Assembly: GCA_037042185.1 (NCBI GenBank)
Contig: JAXQJY010000024.1
Coordinates: 310,001 to 374,000, forward strand
Length of the DNA stretch: 64,000 bases
Source of the DNA: Sordariomycetes sp. S80-01Y
Lineage: Eukaryota > Ascomycota > Sordariomycetes
Reading direction: 5' to 3'
Below the pieces are notes generated by a model. The model made no database searches. It saw nothing but the letters and a program-made list of their open reading frames with translations, and was not told the origin of the DNA. The translations under genes were made by a program, and so were the position numbers. The first letter of the stretch is position 1. Each line of letters starts with the position of its first letter. Shown here one piece after another: positions 11,243 to 21,439 of the stretch.

Positions 11243-13129
11243 TCAGCCCATCTGCCCCTGGACGCGGGACTCTAAACAAGCCATCGTAGCCCGTGCCAAA
11301 CCCTTCAGATGCCCCGGTCCGACTGCCTCGACTAACGAGTCTAGCTCCACATCCGCCGTCGCCTCTCCCAGTCCAGCCGTGACAACCCTGCTCTGCAGCC
11401 GGGCGACCAGCTGTCTATATTCCCCCATCCGCGGGAACTGCCTCGCCACGGTATCTAATTTCCGCAGCGCGGACTCCAACATGCCCGATATGTCCACCCC
11501 GTCGGTCAGACAAGCATTGCAGTACACCATGGCCAGCCCGGCGGAGAAGGCCGAGTAGCCCGTCGTGACGGACAGGTATGGCCTCCCGATCATGGTGTGT
11601 CTGTCGAGCGACTGCATGACGGCCTGGCAGATGTCCGACAGCCGCATGTGACGGATTGCCCGGGCAGCCGAGGGTACGTCCGCGGGCGGACTCTGGACAA
11701 TCTCCTTGATGGCGCACCTCAGCATCAGGGTGTTGAAAAGACTTGTCTCGTGAGCGTGCGACCTCTCCAACGCGGGTGTCGACGTGGGTAACGAAGGCGT
11801 CAACGTGCGCCAGTGCAGGAGACGGCTGAGGTGGTAGTCAAAGTCACGGCCTGGCGTGCTCGGCTGCAGCGTCGAGGCCATGAGCCGCGCATACTGGAAG
11901 AGATGGACGTGGCGTCGCTCGGCGTCGCTCAGGGGGAAGCTGGTGTCGAGCTCCCCCGGCAGCGAGACGGTAACGTAGTCGTCGTCGATGCTCAGCGGGC
12001 GATCCAGGGCGCCGCAGATGAGCACGTCGAGCAGATAGCAGCCCCAGAAAGCCCATCGTCTCTGCTGGAGCTCGTCCTCGGCGCCGGCGTGGCTCTCGCG
12101 ATGGTAGCCCAATGCGATGCACTTGTTCATGGCGAAGCCGATGAGGTGCCACGAGGAGCCCGCCGCCGAGGAGTGTAGAGCGAAGACGACGAGGAGATGC
12201 AGGCACTGAATGACGTCCACCCCGTCCTCCTGGCGGAAGACCTGGTCCAGCACGCGCAGGCACTTGGCCATGACGTGGATGGACACGAAGCTGCCGTGGG
12301 AGACAGGATATCGGTCCGAGACGAGCGGCACGATGCCTACGACCATGTAGGCCATGAATATGTGCATTGGGTTGTTCCTCAGGGCGCTCTTGTAGACGGC
12401 GTCGTCGTCTGTCGTGATGGCCTCGATGCCGCTGCGCACCTTCTCGACCCGCAGCTTTGGGAAGCGGAAGTCCACCATCTCGAGGTAGGTCTCCAGAGAC
12501 TCCAATGCTTCCGCCCTGTCGAGTCGTAGACGGTGAGACTGGGCGTTGTCAGGGTGTCTGATGTCCCGGGCGATGGAATCCCAAAGACAGTCGAGGCGAG
12601 AGGTCGTCTCCGGGTTCCCGCCGTAGGTTTCTGTCATACCGGCGATGAGGCGAGGGATGGATAATTCCGAGAGGAATTCGCCTGCCCTCGTCCGCGGCTC
12701 TGCCATGGCGGATAGGGAGAGGCTGTCCATGTTCATGTTGGGACCCTGGATTGGCCATTGCACCGAGTCTGAATTCTCTCCTGTCTGGGTTCCATCACGG
12801 ACGTCTCTTCCAGCACCCCTCTGGCCGTCAGCTTCCAGTGGTCTCTCGCGGCTGGTGTCAACCGGCTGCCCCTGAGCGCGCCTGGCAAGTTCAATTTCCA
12901 GCTCACGCACTCTATCCTCCAAGACCCTCACGTAACCCTTCCTTACAACCCCCTTATCCTCCGTCTGCACCACGTTACGCTCCCTCTCGGCCTCAGTGCA
13001 TGTGGTGCCAGCCTTCTGACAGGGGGTGCACGTGGGGATGACCTTGTCACAGCGCTGCTTCCGACGGGCGCACTCGTCGCAGGCGAAGATGCGATTCCGG
13101 GGTCGGGGCGGGCTCCGAGGGGAGGACAT
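11243..13129 (-). CDS. Zn2Cys6 fungal transcription factor (cluster regulator 2)
   Basis: Intronless, 628 aa. The zinc cluster is near the N-terminus with Cys at 17, 20, 27, 34, 37 and 44, followed by a basic linker and a coiled-coil-like stretch (VLEDRVRELEIELARR, about 70-85). The fungal-specific regulatory domain is recognisable around 260-420 (GSSWHLIGFAMNKCIALGYHRE, RRWAFWGCYLLDVLICGALDRP). It converges with the aldolase gene (77 bp between stops) and shares a 737-bp divergent promoter with the ACS permease, so it is the best candidate for controlling that transporter. The target set is inference. Confidence 0.93.
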   Translation of the reverse strand: MSSPRSPPRPRNRIFACDECARRKQRCDKVIPTCTPCQKAGTTCTEAERERNVVQTEDKGVVRKGYVRVLEDRVRELEIELARRAQGQPVDTSRERPLEADGQRGAGRDVRDGTQTGENSDSVQWPIQGPNMNMDSLSLSAMAEPRTRAGEFLSELSIPRLIAGMTETYGGNPETTSRLDCLWDSIARDIRHPDNAQSHRLRLDRAEALESLETYLEMVDFRFPKLRVEKVRSGIEAITTDDDAVYKSALRNNPMHIFMAYMVVGIVPLVSDRYPVSHGSFVSIHVMAKCLRVLDQVFRQEDGVDVIQCLHLLVVFALHSSAAGSSWHLIGFAMNKCIALGYHRESHAGAEDELQQRRWAFWGCYLLDVLICGALDRPLSIDDDYVTVSLPGELDTSFPLSDAERRHVHLFQYARLMASTLQPSTPGRDFDYHLSRLLHWRTLTPSLPTSTPALERSHAHETSLFNTLMLRCAIKEIVQSPPADVPSAARAIRHMRLSDICQAVMQSLDRHTMIGRPYLSVTTGYSAFSAGLAMVYCNACLTDGVDISGMLESALRKLDTVARQFPRMGEYRQLVARLQSRVVTAGLGEATADVELDSLVEAVGPGHLKGLARATMACLESRVQGQMG

Positions 13130-13866
13130 GCGGAGATCAGCGAGGGGAGAATGGTGAAGAGGATGGGGTGGTCCGGGGTGCTCGGAAAGTGTCCGATATG
13201 GCGGTCAGGGACGACGGCTTGGGCAAGTGATAGCTAAAAAGAAGCTTTCTAGGGGTATCGGCCTTTTCAATGGCGACCTCGTCGGCTTCTGAGCGAACTC
13301 ATGGTCGGCTTCGAGTCCACGTCGATTATGCCGGCCGAGTCCAGGGCCGTCCCCGCACTCCACACCAGGATTAGTCCTAGGCTGGAGACTAGCTCAGGTC
13401 TTAGTGCGAGCCTCCTTTTCCCACGTTCGCTCGGCCGGCCGTCCGTCCGCGCAGGCGCACAACAGGGGTGTTAACTTCGACTAGTCGCACCTGACTCGCT
13501 CGTCTCGCGGACAAACAGCCTTGCAGAAAAATGATGGCCTCCAACTCATCCTCTCCTCTCCAAGCGGACGCGGATCCGGCACCGTCCTTTCGTCTTTGTT
13601 TTCCCCATGTTATGGATTCGCCTCGTGCTTCTCCGCACTCTCGACCTCGCGGGTGCTCCCCAGCTTTTGTAGTGACAACCGGAGGGCCCATCCGGGGACG
13701 CTCCCACCTCCATCCCGGGAGACTCCACGTCCAGCAGCTGTTTACGCTCCAACGCGAGGTATAAGAGATCCCTTACCTCGTCCCCGTTGCTGCTCCCTCC
13801 ATCTTCCCACACGATCCAAGCCAACTGCAACCTCTTGTCGGCAGTCGTTTCAGTATCGCATCGAAA
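13130..13866. promoter_or_regulatory. Divergent promoter, regulator 2 / permease
   Basis: 737 bp, GC-rich, no credible gene. An inverted repeat TCGGA-N5-TCCGA lies at 13182-13196, about 53 bp upstream of the regulator start. It reads as CGG-N7-CCG, a typical layout for a Zn2Cys6 dimer. Also present is a CGGCCGGCCG palindrome near 13431-13441. Confidence 0.5.
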
Positions 13867-15369
13867 ATGTCTTCCGAAAAAGACATCCAGGCCCATGATG
13901 AGGTGATCAGCTCCGCCCACGACAAGAGTCCCCATGACGGTCCCGTCATGGACGACCACTGGCACGCGGTTTCCAAGCGCGTCGTCCGCAAGCTAGACAT
14001 GACTCTGATGCCCATCATCTGGCTCCTCTACCTCTTCAACTACCTGGACCGCAACAGCATCGCAACGGCCAAGCTTAACGGCCTTGAGGAGCACCTCAAC
14101 CTGACGGGGCCTCAGTACAGCACAGCCGTCTCCATCCTCAACGCTGGATACATGGTGATGCAGATTCCGTCCAACATGATCCTCACGCGCGTCCGCCCCA
14201 GTCTGTATCTGCCCATCTGGGCTTGTGTCTGGTCCGTCGTCTCGGCTTCGACTGCCGCCGTGCACAGCTTTGGTGAGCTGGTTGCTGTAAGGATTCTGTT
14301 GGGTATCGCCGAAGCTCCCTTCTTCCCGGGTGTCTTCTATCTGCTGAGTTGCTGGTACACCAAGCATGAGCTTGGGCTGCGCATGGTAAGTTGACCGGCC
14401 TTTTTTCCCAAAGTGCGTCGCTGACCCGCGGAACAGGCAATTCTGTACTCCGGCTTGGTCGTCGCCACGGCCTTTTCGGGGCTCATCGCGGCCGGCGTCT
14501 TCTCCGAACTTCACCTGGCGCGGGGCCTAGAGGGCTGGCGATGGCTGTACATCATCATCGGAGCCATCAACTTCTGCCTCGCCCTCATCGCCCTGGGCCT
14601 CCTGCCTGACTTCCCGGAGTCGGCCACGGGCAGCCAGAAGTGGCTTCTCACCGAGGAGGAGCGCAGGGTCGCCAACGAACGCATCCAAGTCGACCGCGTC
14701 GCGCAGGAGAGCAACCGGTCCGTGTGGTACGGGTTCCGCCGCGCCGTGACCGACTACCGCACCTGGGCCTTCATCTTCATGCTCATCTGCAACCACGCCG
14801 CCTACGGCTTCAACTACTTCTACCCGGCCATCGTGCGCGGCTTCGGCTTCGGTTCCAACACCATCACCCTCCTGTGCACAGCCCCGCCCTTCCTCGTCGG
14901 CGCGGGTGTATCCTTCTTTATCTCGTGGTCTAGTGACCGTCGCAACGAGCGGTCTCTGCACATCGCCATCCCCATGTGCATCTCCATTGTCGGCTTCGCC
15001 ATCTCTGTCGGCACCCTCAACGGCCCGGCGCGCTACGTGGCCTCATTCCTCTACGTGACGGGCTGCTTCGCGGCCAACGGACTGGTGTACTCATGGGCGG
15101 CCGGCGTGCTGAACCAGACGCCTGAGAAGAAGGCCGTGGCGACGAGCATGATCAACGTGCTCGCGCAGCTGGGCAACATTATGAGCCCATACTTCTTCAG
15201 AGAGCAGGATGAGCCGCGCTACGTGCTGGCCATGATCCTGCTGATTGTGTTTGCGGCCCTGAGCGGCAGTACGTGTCTGTTCCTGAAGTGGGACCTCACC
15301 AGGGCGAATCGGAAGATTCGGGCTGAGGCGGATTCAGAGGGGACGGAGGCAAGGCCATTTACGACTTAA
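13867..15369 (+). CDS. MFS permease, anion:cation symporter (ACS/Dal5-like) family
   Basis: Twelve-helix plasma-membrane transporter of the family that carries allantoate, vitamins and organic or sugar acids with protons. Exons 13867-14385 and 14437-15369 join to 483 aa; intron 51 nt. Family marks: LYLFNYLDRNSIATAKLNGL in helix 1, VSILNAGYMVMQIPSNM in helix 2, LLGIAEAPFFPGV in helix 4, and TPEKKAVATSMINVLAQLGNI near helix 11. The hydrophilic N-tail is about 45 residues. Being beside the dehydrogenase/aldolase group, it is the likely substrate importer (inference). Confidence 0.92.
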
Positions 15370-15741
15370 GCTTCGAGAATGTTGAGGAATCTCCGATGTC
15401 GAGGAACTTAGTCTAGCAGTTGCCGGGGGTGAACAAGAGATCTGCCTCGAGGGGTAGCTCGCAGGGCATGACAGGGCTGTGATATGTTTCATACATTGTA
15501 ATTGGGAGACATGAATCGGCTTCGATCTTCAGGAGGGGTCTGTTCAGGTCGTCTAAATTGGCTGTCGTGGTGCTGTGAGGTCCAAGTTGTCGCCAGAAGA
15601 CGCGTTACGACGCGTCCACCGACGTCATGCTAACCCTAACCCTTGAAAATCGCGGGGCACCTCAGTCCTCCACCGCAACCCAACTCATTCAACCGACCCC
15701 ATTATCATTTCCTGCACTCTCACACCACTGATCACACACCG
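15370..15741 (+). promoter_or_regulatory. RMI1 promoter with two MCB boxes and a telomere-like motif
   Basis: Two ACGCGT boxes lie at 15600-15605 and 15610-15615, with TAACCCTAACCC at 15631-15642, within 142 bp of the RMI1 start. ACGCGT is the MluI cell-cycle box bound by MBF in yeasts, typical of G1/S DNA-replication and repair genes. The second motif is two units of the telomeric repeat and could be a telobox. The rest of this 372-bp gap shows nothing. Confidence 0.6.
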
Positions 15742-16455
15742 ATGGACCTCCAGTCCCAGCTTAGAGCCTCCATAATCAGCGCCAACCTCCCGGCCCCCTC
15801 CGGCCAGCTTCTGACGCTGCTCACAACGTCCCGCAACCCCCCACCACCGCTTCCCTCCCTGCTCGCCACCGCCAAAGCCCGTCTCCTCTCCGCCGATCTG
15901 ACCTCTTCCCCCCTGGTCGACGTCTCACTCGGCGCCCTGCCGCCAGAAATCTTCAACGCGAGCACGAAGCAGGCCTTCCTCCCGCGGGACGTGCACGTCC
16001 AGGTCGTCGACGTCGAGAACCTCAGCCTGTCGCGGTGGGAGCAGGTCGAGGAGCTGGAGAGCATCGAGCGCGGGGAGCGCACGCGGGGTAGGGAGGTGAT
16101 CAGGGTCGACGACGAGGACGAGGGCAACGAACCGAGGAGCCAGACGCAGCGGCCGCAGGGCGAGGGGGCGACCGTGGGGAAGAATGGTACCCATAGGCTG
16201 GTCCTGCAGGATCGGACGGGGAGGCAGGTGTTTGCGGTTGAGCTGGAACGGCTGCATAGGGTGGGCATAGGAAGGACTTTGATGGGGGAGAAGATTCTAC
16301 TCAAGGAGGGCCTGGTGGTGGCAAGGGGGTCCTTGCTGCTTTCGGCGGACAAGTGTGTGTTCTTGGGCGGGAAGGTCGAGGCGTGGCACAAGACATGGGT
16401 GGAGGGGAGGCTGATGAGACTGAAGGGGTCAGTTGCAAATGGAGAACAGAGGTGA
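15742..16455 (+). CDS. rmi1: RecQ-mediated genome instability protein 1 (Rmi1)
   Basis: OB-fold partner of the Sgs1/BLM helicase and Top3, which helps dissolve double Holliday junctions. Intronless, 237 aa from MDLQSQLRAS. The N-terminal helical part lies about 1-60. The OB fold holds the family motif LLKEGLVVARG (about 194-204) and LLLSADKCVFLGGKVEAWHK (about 206-225). An acidic, Glu/Arg-rich insertion lies in the middle (about 100-150). The frame is open upstream for 33 codons, but without an ATG. It converges with SKI3 (122 bp between stops). The promoter carries MCB boxes, which fits a cell-cycle repair gene. Confidence 0.88.
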   Translation: MDLQSQLRASIISANLPAPSGQLLTLLTTSRNPPPPLPSLLATAKARLLSADLTSSPLVDVSLGALPPEIFNASTKQAFLPRDVHVQVVDVENLSLSRWEQVEELESIERGERTRGREVIRVDDEDEGNEPRSQTQRPQGEGATVGKNGTHRLVLQDRTGRQVFAVELERLHRVGIGRTLMGEKILLKEGLVVARGSLLLSADKCVFLGGKVEAWHKTWVEGRLMRLKGSVANGEQR

Positions 16456-16577
16456 TTTGGTTGGAGTTGGCGTTGGAGGACATGATACCCTTTACTCTAT
16501 AGTTTTCATCAATTGGCACAGCTCTTCAGACCATAATGGATGACTCTGTGCGTTTTTCCTTCCACATGCTACACCGT

Positions 16578-19500
16578 TCAGACGCCCTGCGTAGCTACCT
16601 CTAATGCCGTCCAGTTTGACTTGTCCCACGGCGTCAAGACGACCGCCCTCTGCGCATCGCCCACCATTCCGGTTCCGGCATAGGCCTTGCTCAGATCCTG
16701 GCTTTCCAGCACTCCCCTGGGTGGGATGACCCTTCTGGCGACCCGCAGCGCCATCTGTGCCGCATGCTCATCGCCCTTTGTCTCGGCCAGACCCGACCAT
16801 CCATGTGGCAGGTGAGGATAGAGCATAATGTCATTCTGCACCTGATTCATCATGTCCTCTTCCGTCCTGCCTTCGCCTAGCGCTGCAATGGCTCGGAGCA
16901 CCTCGCCTATGTGTGACTGTTCGCTCGCGGTGACCTTGTCGTTGGTGCGCAGACCTTGCAACTCCTCCACGACGGCTTCTAAGCTGTCCTCGTCGTTGTC
17001 GAGAAGGGCGATGACTCCCAGGAGCAGCACGCTTTGGACATGGCCGGGATGGGATTCGATGACTTCGAAGAGAGCGGTACGAGCGCGATCTCGGGCTTCT
17101 TCTGTTCCCTGGGCCCAGAGCACCTGCGTCAGAAGACAGGTTGCGTCGGGGTTGTTGTTGGACTCTTCAAGAGCCGACTCAAAACACTTGAGTGCTTCCT
17201 CAAAGTTCTTGGCGAAGTAATGCGACAAGCCAACAGTTAGGTGAGCGGATAATCTCGCCTTCTTGCGTTGGTCGCTCGACAGCTCGCTGTCACCTTCCTC
17301 GCTGCTGAGACCCAGAGCCATCTCTCCACACTCCGTCGCCTTTTCGTACGAGCCGTCTGCTAGGTATGCCCTCGCGAGATCCGTCCGCCCGAGAGTGAAG
17401 CGCGCCAAACTCTCGCTTAACTCAGTCTTCTCATAGTCCGCTTCGATCTCAGAGCAGATGGACTCAAGAAGCTTGACAGCGCGGGAGCTCTCCCCCGTGC
17501 GCTCTTGAAGAAGAGTCGCCAAGTGGCTGAAAGCAAGATGCTGCGGTCGCAGACTCTGCACTTGATTGAGCGCGAAGAGTGGCTGGATAAGGTCGGACAC
17601 GGTGAAGCCAGGCGGGGCGAGGAGGATGTGGTCAAACATCGAGGCAGCGTAGTGTTGGCGGGTAGGCAGCGAAGATGCTTCTGCTATGCCCATGGCGTGG
17701 GTAAAGAGGCCGCGGGCCTCTTTGGCATCTCCGTACATCAGCGCCACAAAGCCTTGCCCGATCCATGCGTGCGCGTAGTCGGGGTCGGCAGACTGGGCCC
17801 GGGTGAACGACTCGTTGGCGAGCTTCATGTCGCCAGACAGCAATGCCAGAGTACCCAAATTCGTCCACCCCACCGGACTTCGCTCGTTGAGGTGAAGGCT
17901 GCGAACCAAGGCATGCTGTGACACAGCCGGGTTGACCTCGCTCGTGACCACGCCCAGTGCGTTCCAGAACTCGGAGTTTCCAGCCTCAAGCTCTATGGCG
18001 CGTTTGAAAGCGCGCACGGCGGCCTTGACATAGTTGCTGGGTTTCTTCCTCCACTCCTTGGGCAGGCAAGCATGGGCCTGTTGTTCCGCCCAGCCAAGGT
18101 TGAAGTAACCCACGGCCTGTGCGTGTCGGTCTTGAGAAGTGACGTGGATTGCCTGTTTGAAGAACATGATCATGCTGTGCAAAGCTTGCTTGAGATCAGG
18201 GCCGAGGCCATCTATCTCGGCCTCCGTACCGTTGACCCCTGTATCGACCTTGTCGATTGAACTGAACAGCCCAGCAGCATCTGGGGAGACCCTTTTGAGC
18301 AATGCCTGGATCTGATCCTGAGGAAATTCGTCAAGACGGCTCTGCACATGGACGAAGACAGAGGAAGCATCACCTAGAGTCTTCCAAAAGTTGAAAGTCT
18401 CGAGGACTGCGCTTGAGGTGGTTGAGGCAAGCTCAATCAACTCTAGGGCTAGATCAATTGCCTTGCCGTAGAGTCCTTTCTCTACCGAAGTGAGGGCGCT
18501 CTCAACCATAGTCTGGAGGAGAGCAATGATGACGCCTTCCTCATCCGGGCGTGAACTCATGACACTCTGGTACAGAGCAATGGATTCGTCGTACTCGCCA
18601 AGTTCCCGCTTGATGTTAGCGAGCATGTACTTGGTAAACCACGTGTCGGCCAGAACGTCTTCTCCAATTTCTTCCTCCAGTTTCTGAGCATTGAGGATAG
18701 CCTTGGTGCCTGCAACATAGCGGCCGGAGCTGTAGTAGCTCTCTCCCAACCCAACCCATGAGTGGTAGTCATTGGGCGCCAGACGTAAGGCGGATTGGAA
18801 GGATACAATTGCCTTGTGGAACTCCTGCTTGTTGAGCTCGGCAACGCCTAGCGCAGCAAAAGGCCAGCTGATGCCCTTTCGCTTCGAACCTGGCGGTGGC
18901 TTGACTTTGCCGGAGTCGACGATGCGCTGCGCGACGAGTTCGACGCGGTCCCAATCGCCATCATCTGCGAATGATCGTGCTAGTCGTTCGGCAGCAACCA
19001 CCTCCGCGGAGGAGAGCTCCAGCGCTTTCTGGAAACAGCGCCTGGCTCGCTTCTTATCTTTGGCGTAGTCGGAGTAGTAGACGCCGAGCTTTGTGTAAGT
19101 CGGAGCATGGTTCAGATTGTTGTTGAGAGCGGCTAGCCAATACGAATAGGCACACTCGCCCTTTCTTTGCTTGCGGGCTTGCCGGCTCGAGTCAATATTC
19201 CACAGGCAGCAGCCTAATCGGTACTGTGTGTCTGCGAGCAAGTCCTTCGGCGGGTCCTTCGTGCCGAGCAACTCGACGCAATGCTGTAGCTCGCTTTGGG
19301 CCGCGCTCCAGTCTCCCTTAAGCGCCTTGACCCAAGCAGCCTCGGATCGCACCCGGGTATTCGTCTCGTCACGCTCGAGAGCTTTGGTTAAGAATTCGAT
19401 GGCTTCATCGTACTCCTCTTCTTCTTCGTAGATGAGCCCCACACCTATCAGAGCTGGCGTTGAGGACTTGTCGTGGCTCAACACCTTGTCAAAGAGCGCC

Positions 19501-20887
19501 TTAGCTTCTGCGTGATGACGAGGTGACTGATAATAGACGAGAGCCGTACCCAGACTCAACAAGTACGAATCTTCGGTGTTCTGGAACGACATTCCTGCTT
19601 TTGCCCGCTCTTTTGTCAAGAAGTCTCGAGCCTTCCGCATGAACTCCACGGTGCTCTCGTATTCGCCGGCGTGCAGAAAGAGCTCACCAGCCAAGCGATA
19701 GCCGAAGGCTGAGTCAAGAGTCGCAACACCTTCAGTGAGCATGACCAGACGGTCTTCTTCGGTCAAAGGCACCACGTACGTAGGCACCCCGCCGTCGTCA
19801 TCATCGGAGCTCTCGTCTGAAGTGTTTTCCGACGGCTTTTGTGTGTTCTTTTTCTTTTCCTCCTCTTTAGGAAACGGCGAGATGCTGCTGGTGAGATACG
19901 CCGTGATAACCTTGTAAAGGTCACTGTCCGGGAAGTGCGCACAGTACTGGCGCAAAGTCTCAACACTCCAGCCCTTCACACTCTTGTGATCTTGCCAGTC
20001 AATGGCAAGGTCCCATGCAAGCTTGTAAGGGTGATTGATTGACACCATGTCGTTTGCCAGGCCTAGCACTTTGGCCTGCTCCTGGGTTTTGGTGTCCCCC
20101 GGTGCCGTTGCAAGAAGGCGCTCGTAGCAGTATCTGATCAACTTTTCCTCATAAGTTCTCCGCACGTCATCGTCGCTGGTCCAATTTATCAACTGTCGGT
20201 ATATGTGTTCCAGCTTACTCTGCGCATAGACTTCCCGCTTGACCTCGAGGGTTACTTCGCTTAGCTTTGCACCCAGTCTCGTTCGTCGTTCTCCGATCAA
20301 GTTGTTGATCTTCTTCTTTTCGAAGTCCTCGAGGATACCCGCTATCCTTTCGTATGTGTGGCTAGGCTGGGGAAATCGTCCGCCGAGGATGTCGTAGATT
20401 GGACTTTCCGGCAGCTGCAGCCACAGTGCGTCGGCGTACTCGAGCTTGTCTCCATTTGCGCGGGCGTGATCCATGAACTTATCCACCACGTCCTGTGCTT
20501 TGTACATCTCGTCTGCATCGTGCCAGATGCGCGCAAGGTTGACGACGACGCCTTGGTAAGGGCCGAGTTTCTTTGTGCCCTGCTTCTCGAACAGCTTGAT
20601 GAGCCCCTGCCATGCTTGAGGATCCTGGGGGCGCAGCGTTGTCGCAGCGTTGTAGAACTTTTCAGCTTCATCAAGATTACCCTTCTTGTCCTGCGCAAAG
20701 GCCAGGAAAATGTGCCTGCAAGTGAAATCAGTACATAATTTGACCAAAGAGGGGCACTGGCACCATACGCCTGGTAGTTCTTAGGCTCTTTCTTTAGGAA
20801 CAAGTCCGCCTTTTCTATGGCATCATCGAATTGTTGCTCGCGAATAGCGTCGCCGATTGCCTTGAGCTGGGCCTTGGAGCTCGACAT
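16578..20887 (-). CDS. ski3: Superkiller protein 3 (Ski3), TPR protein
   Basis: Scaffold of the cytoplasmic Ski complex (Ski2-Ski3-Ski8), which feeds mRNA to the exosome for 3'-5' decay. Exons 20769-20887 and 16578-20715 join to 1418 aa. The 53-nt intron uses GTATGG...TTGCAG and restores YQAHIFLAFA, the first TPR. Tetratricopeptide repeats run over nearly the whole length, for example YQAHIFLAF..KGNLDEAEKFYNAA near 40-65 and YHSWVGLGESYYSSGRY in the middle. Length is right for fungal Ski3. An in-frame ATG seven codons upstream is possible; MSSSKAQLK matches relatives better. A GATAAG-TT-CTTATC inverted repeat lies at 20987-21000, about 100 bp upstream. Confidence 0.93.
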
Positions 20888-21354
20888 GACGGGCGGTCGC
20901 CTCGTCACTCCCCGCGGGCGACGAGAAGAGGACTGGGGATGAGGTCAAGACTCTTATTTGAAGTCAAGGCCGATCCAGAATGACAAGATAAGTTCTTATC
21001 ATCTCAAACAAAATTTGAGAAGTTCTTTCGGCAACTGCGGGTTGAAGAGTCACCACTTTCAAGTGAGAAGAGGCTCAACCGTCACTGGTGGGGTTTAGCA
21101 GCAAGCCCGCGAGTGTCGATGTCATTGCTTGCTACCCGAGGATTTACCCCAAGCACGCAGAGTGCTGCTCCGTCGTATGCTCTGTAGCAACCGGGGACCC
21201 CAAGTCATGAATGTCTGCTGATGCAGTCGCTTCAGAGCTCAAAACAAGACAAAAATGAAGGGAAAAAATTACGTTATTTTGAGGAGCACCGCACGGCTTC
21301 CGGCGAATTGGCAGCTAAAAGGCCACCAACCCAAAACCAAAAACAAAAAAAAAA
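20888..21354. other. Intergenic between SKI3 and tRNA-Gln
   Basis: 467 bp holding the SKI3 promoter, with the paired GATA motif at 20987-21000, and A-rich DNA just 3' of the tRNA (21340-21354). On the minus strand the A-rich part reads as T-runs and can serve as the Pol III terminator. No other gene seen. Confidence 0.6.
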
Positions 21355-21439
21355 GGTCCATGCAGGATTCGAACCTGCGCTCTTCGGATGCCCACATTGG
21401 AATCAAAACCGAATGTCCTAACCACTAGACTAATGGACC
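21355..21439 (-). tRNA. tRNA-Gln(TTG) with a 14-nt intron
   Basis: The cloverleaf can be drawn by eye: acceptor GGTCCAT/ATGGACC, D-arm GTCT/GGAC, anticodon stem TTCGG/CCGAA, T-arm GCAGG/CCTGC around TTCGAAT. The anticodon TTG is at 21406-21404. A 14-nt intron (21402-21389) sits one base 3' of the anticodon, the standard place for tRNA-endonuclease introns. The mature length is 71 nt before CCA addition. A T-run on the minus strand (A-run at 21345-21354) follows the 3' end. Confidence 0.93.

Noticed and set aside
20987-21000. GATAAG-TT-CTTATC as a nitrogen-control element of SKI3
   Set aside because: A single inverted GATA pair is common by chance and SKI3 has no known nitrogen regulation; recorded only as a motif.
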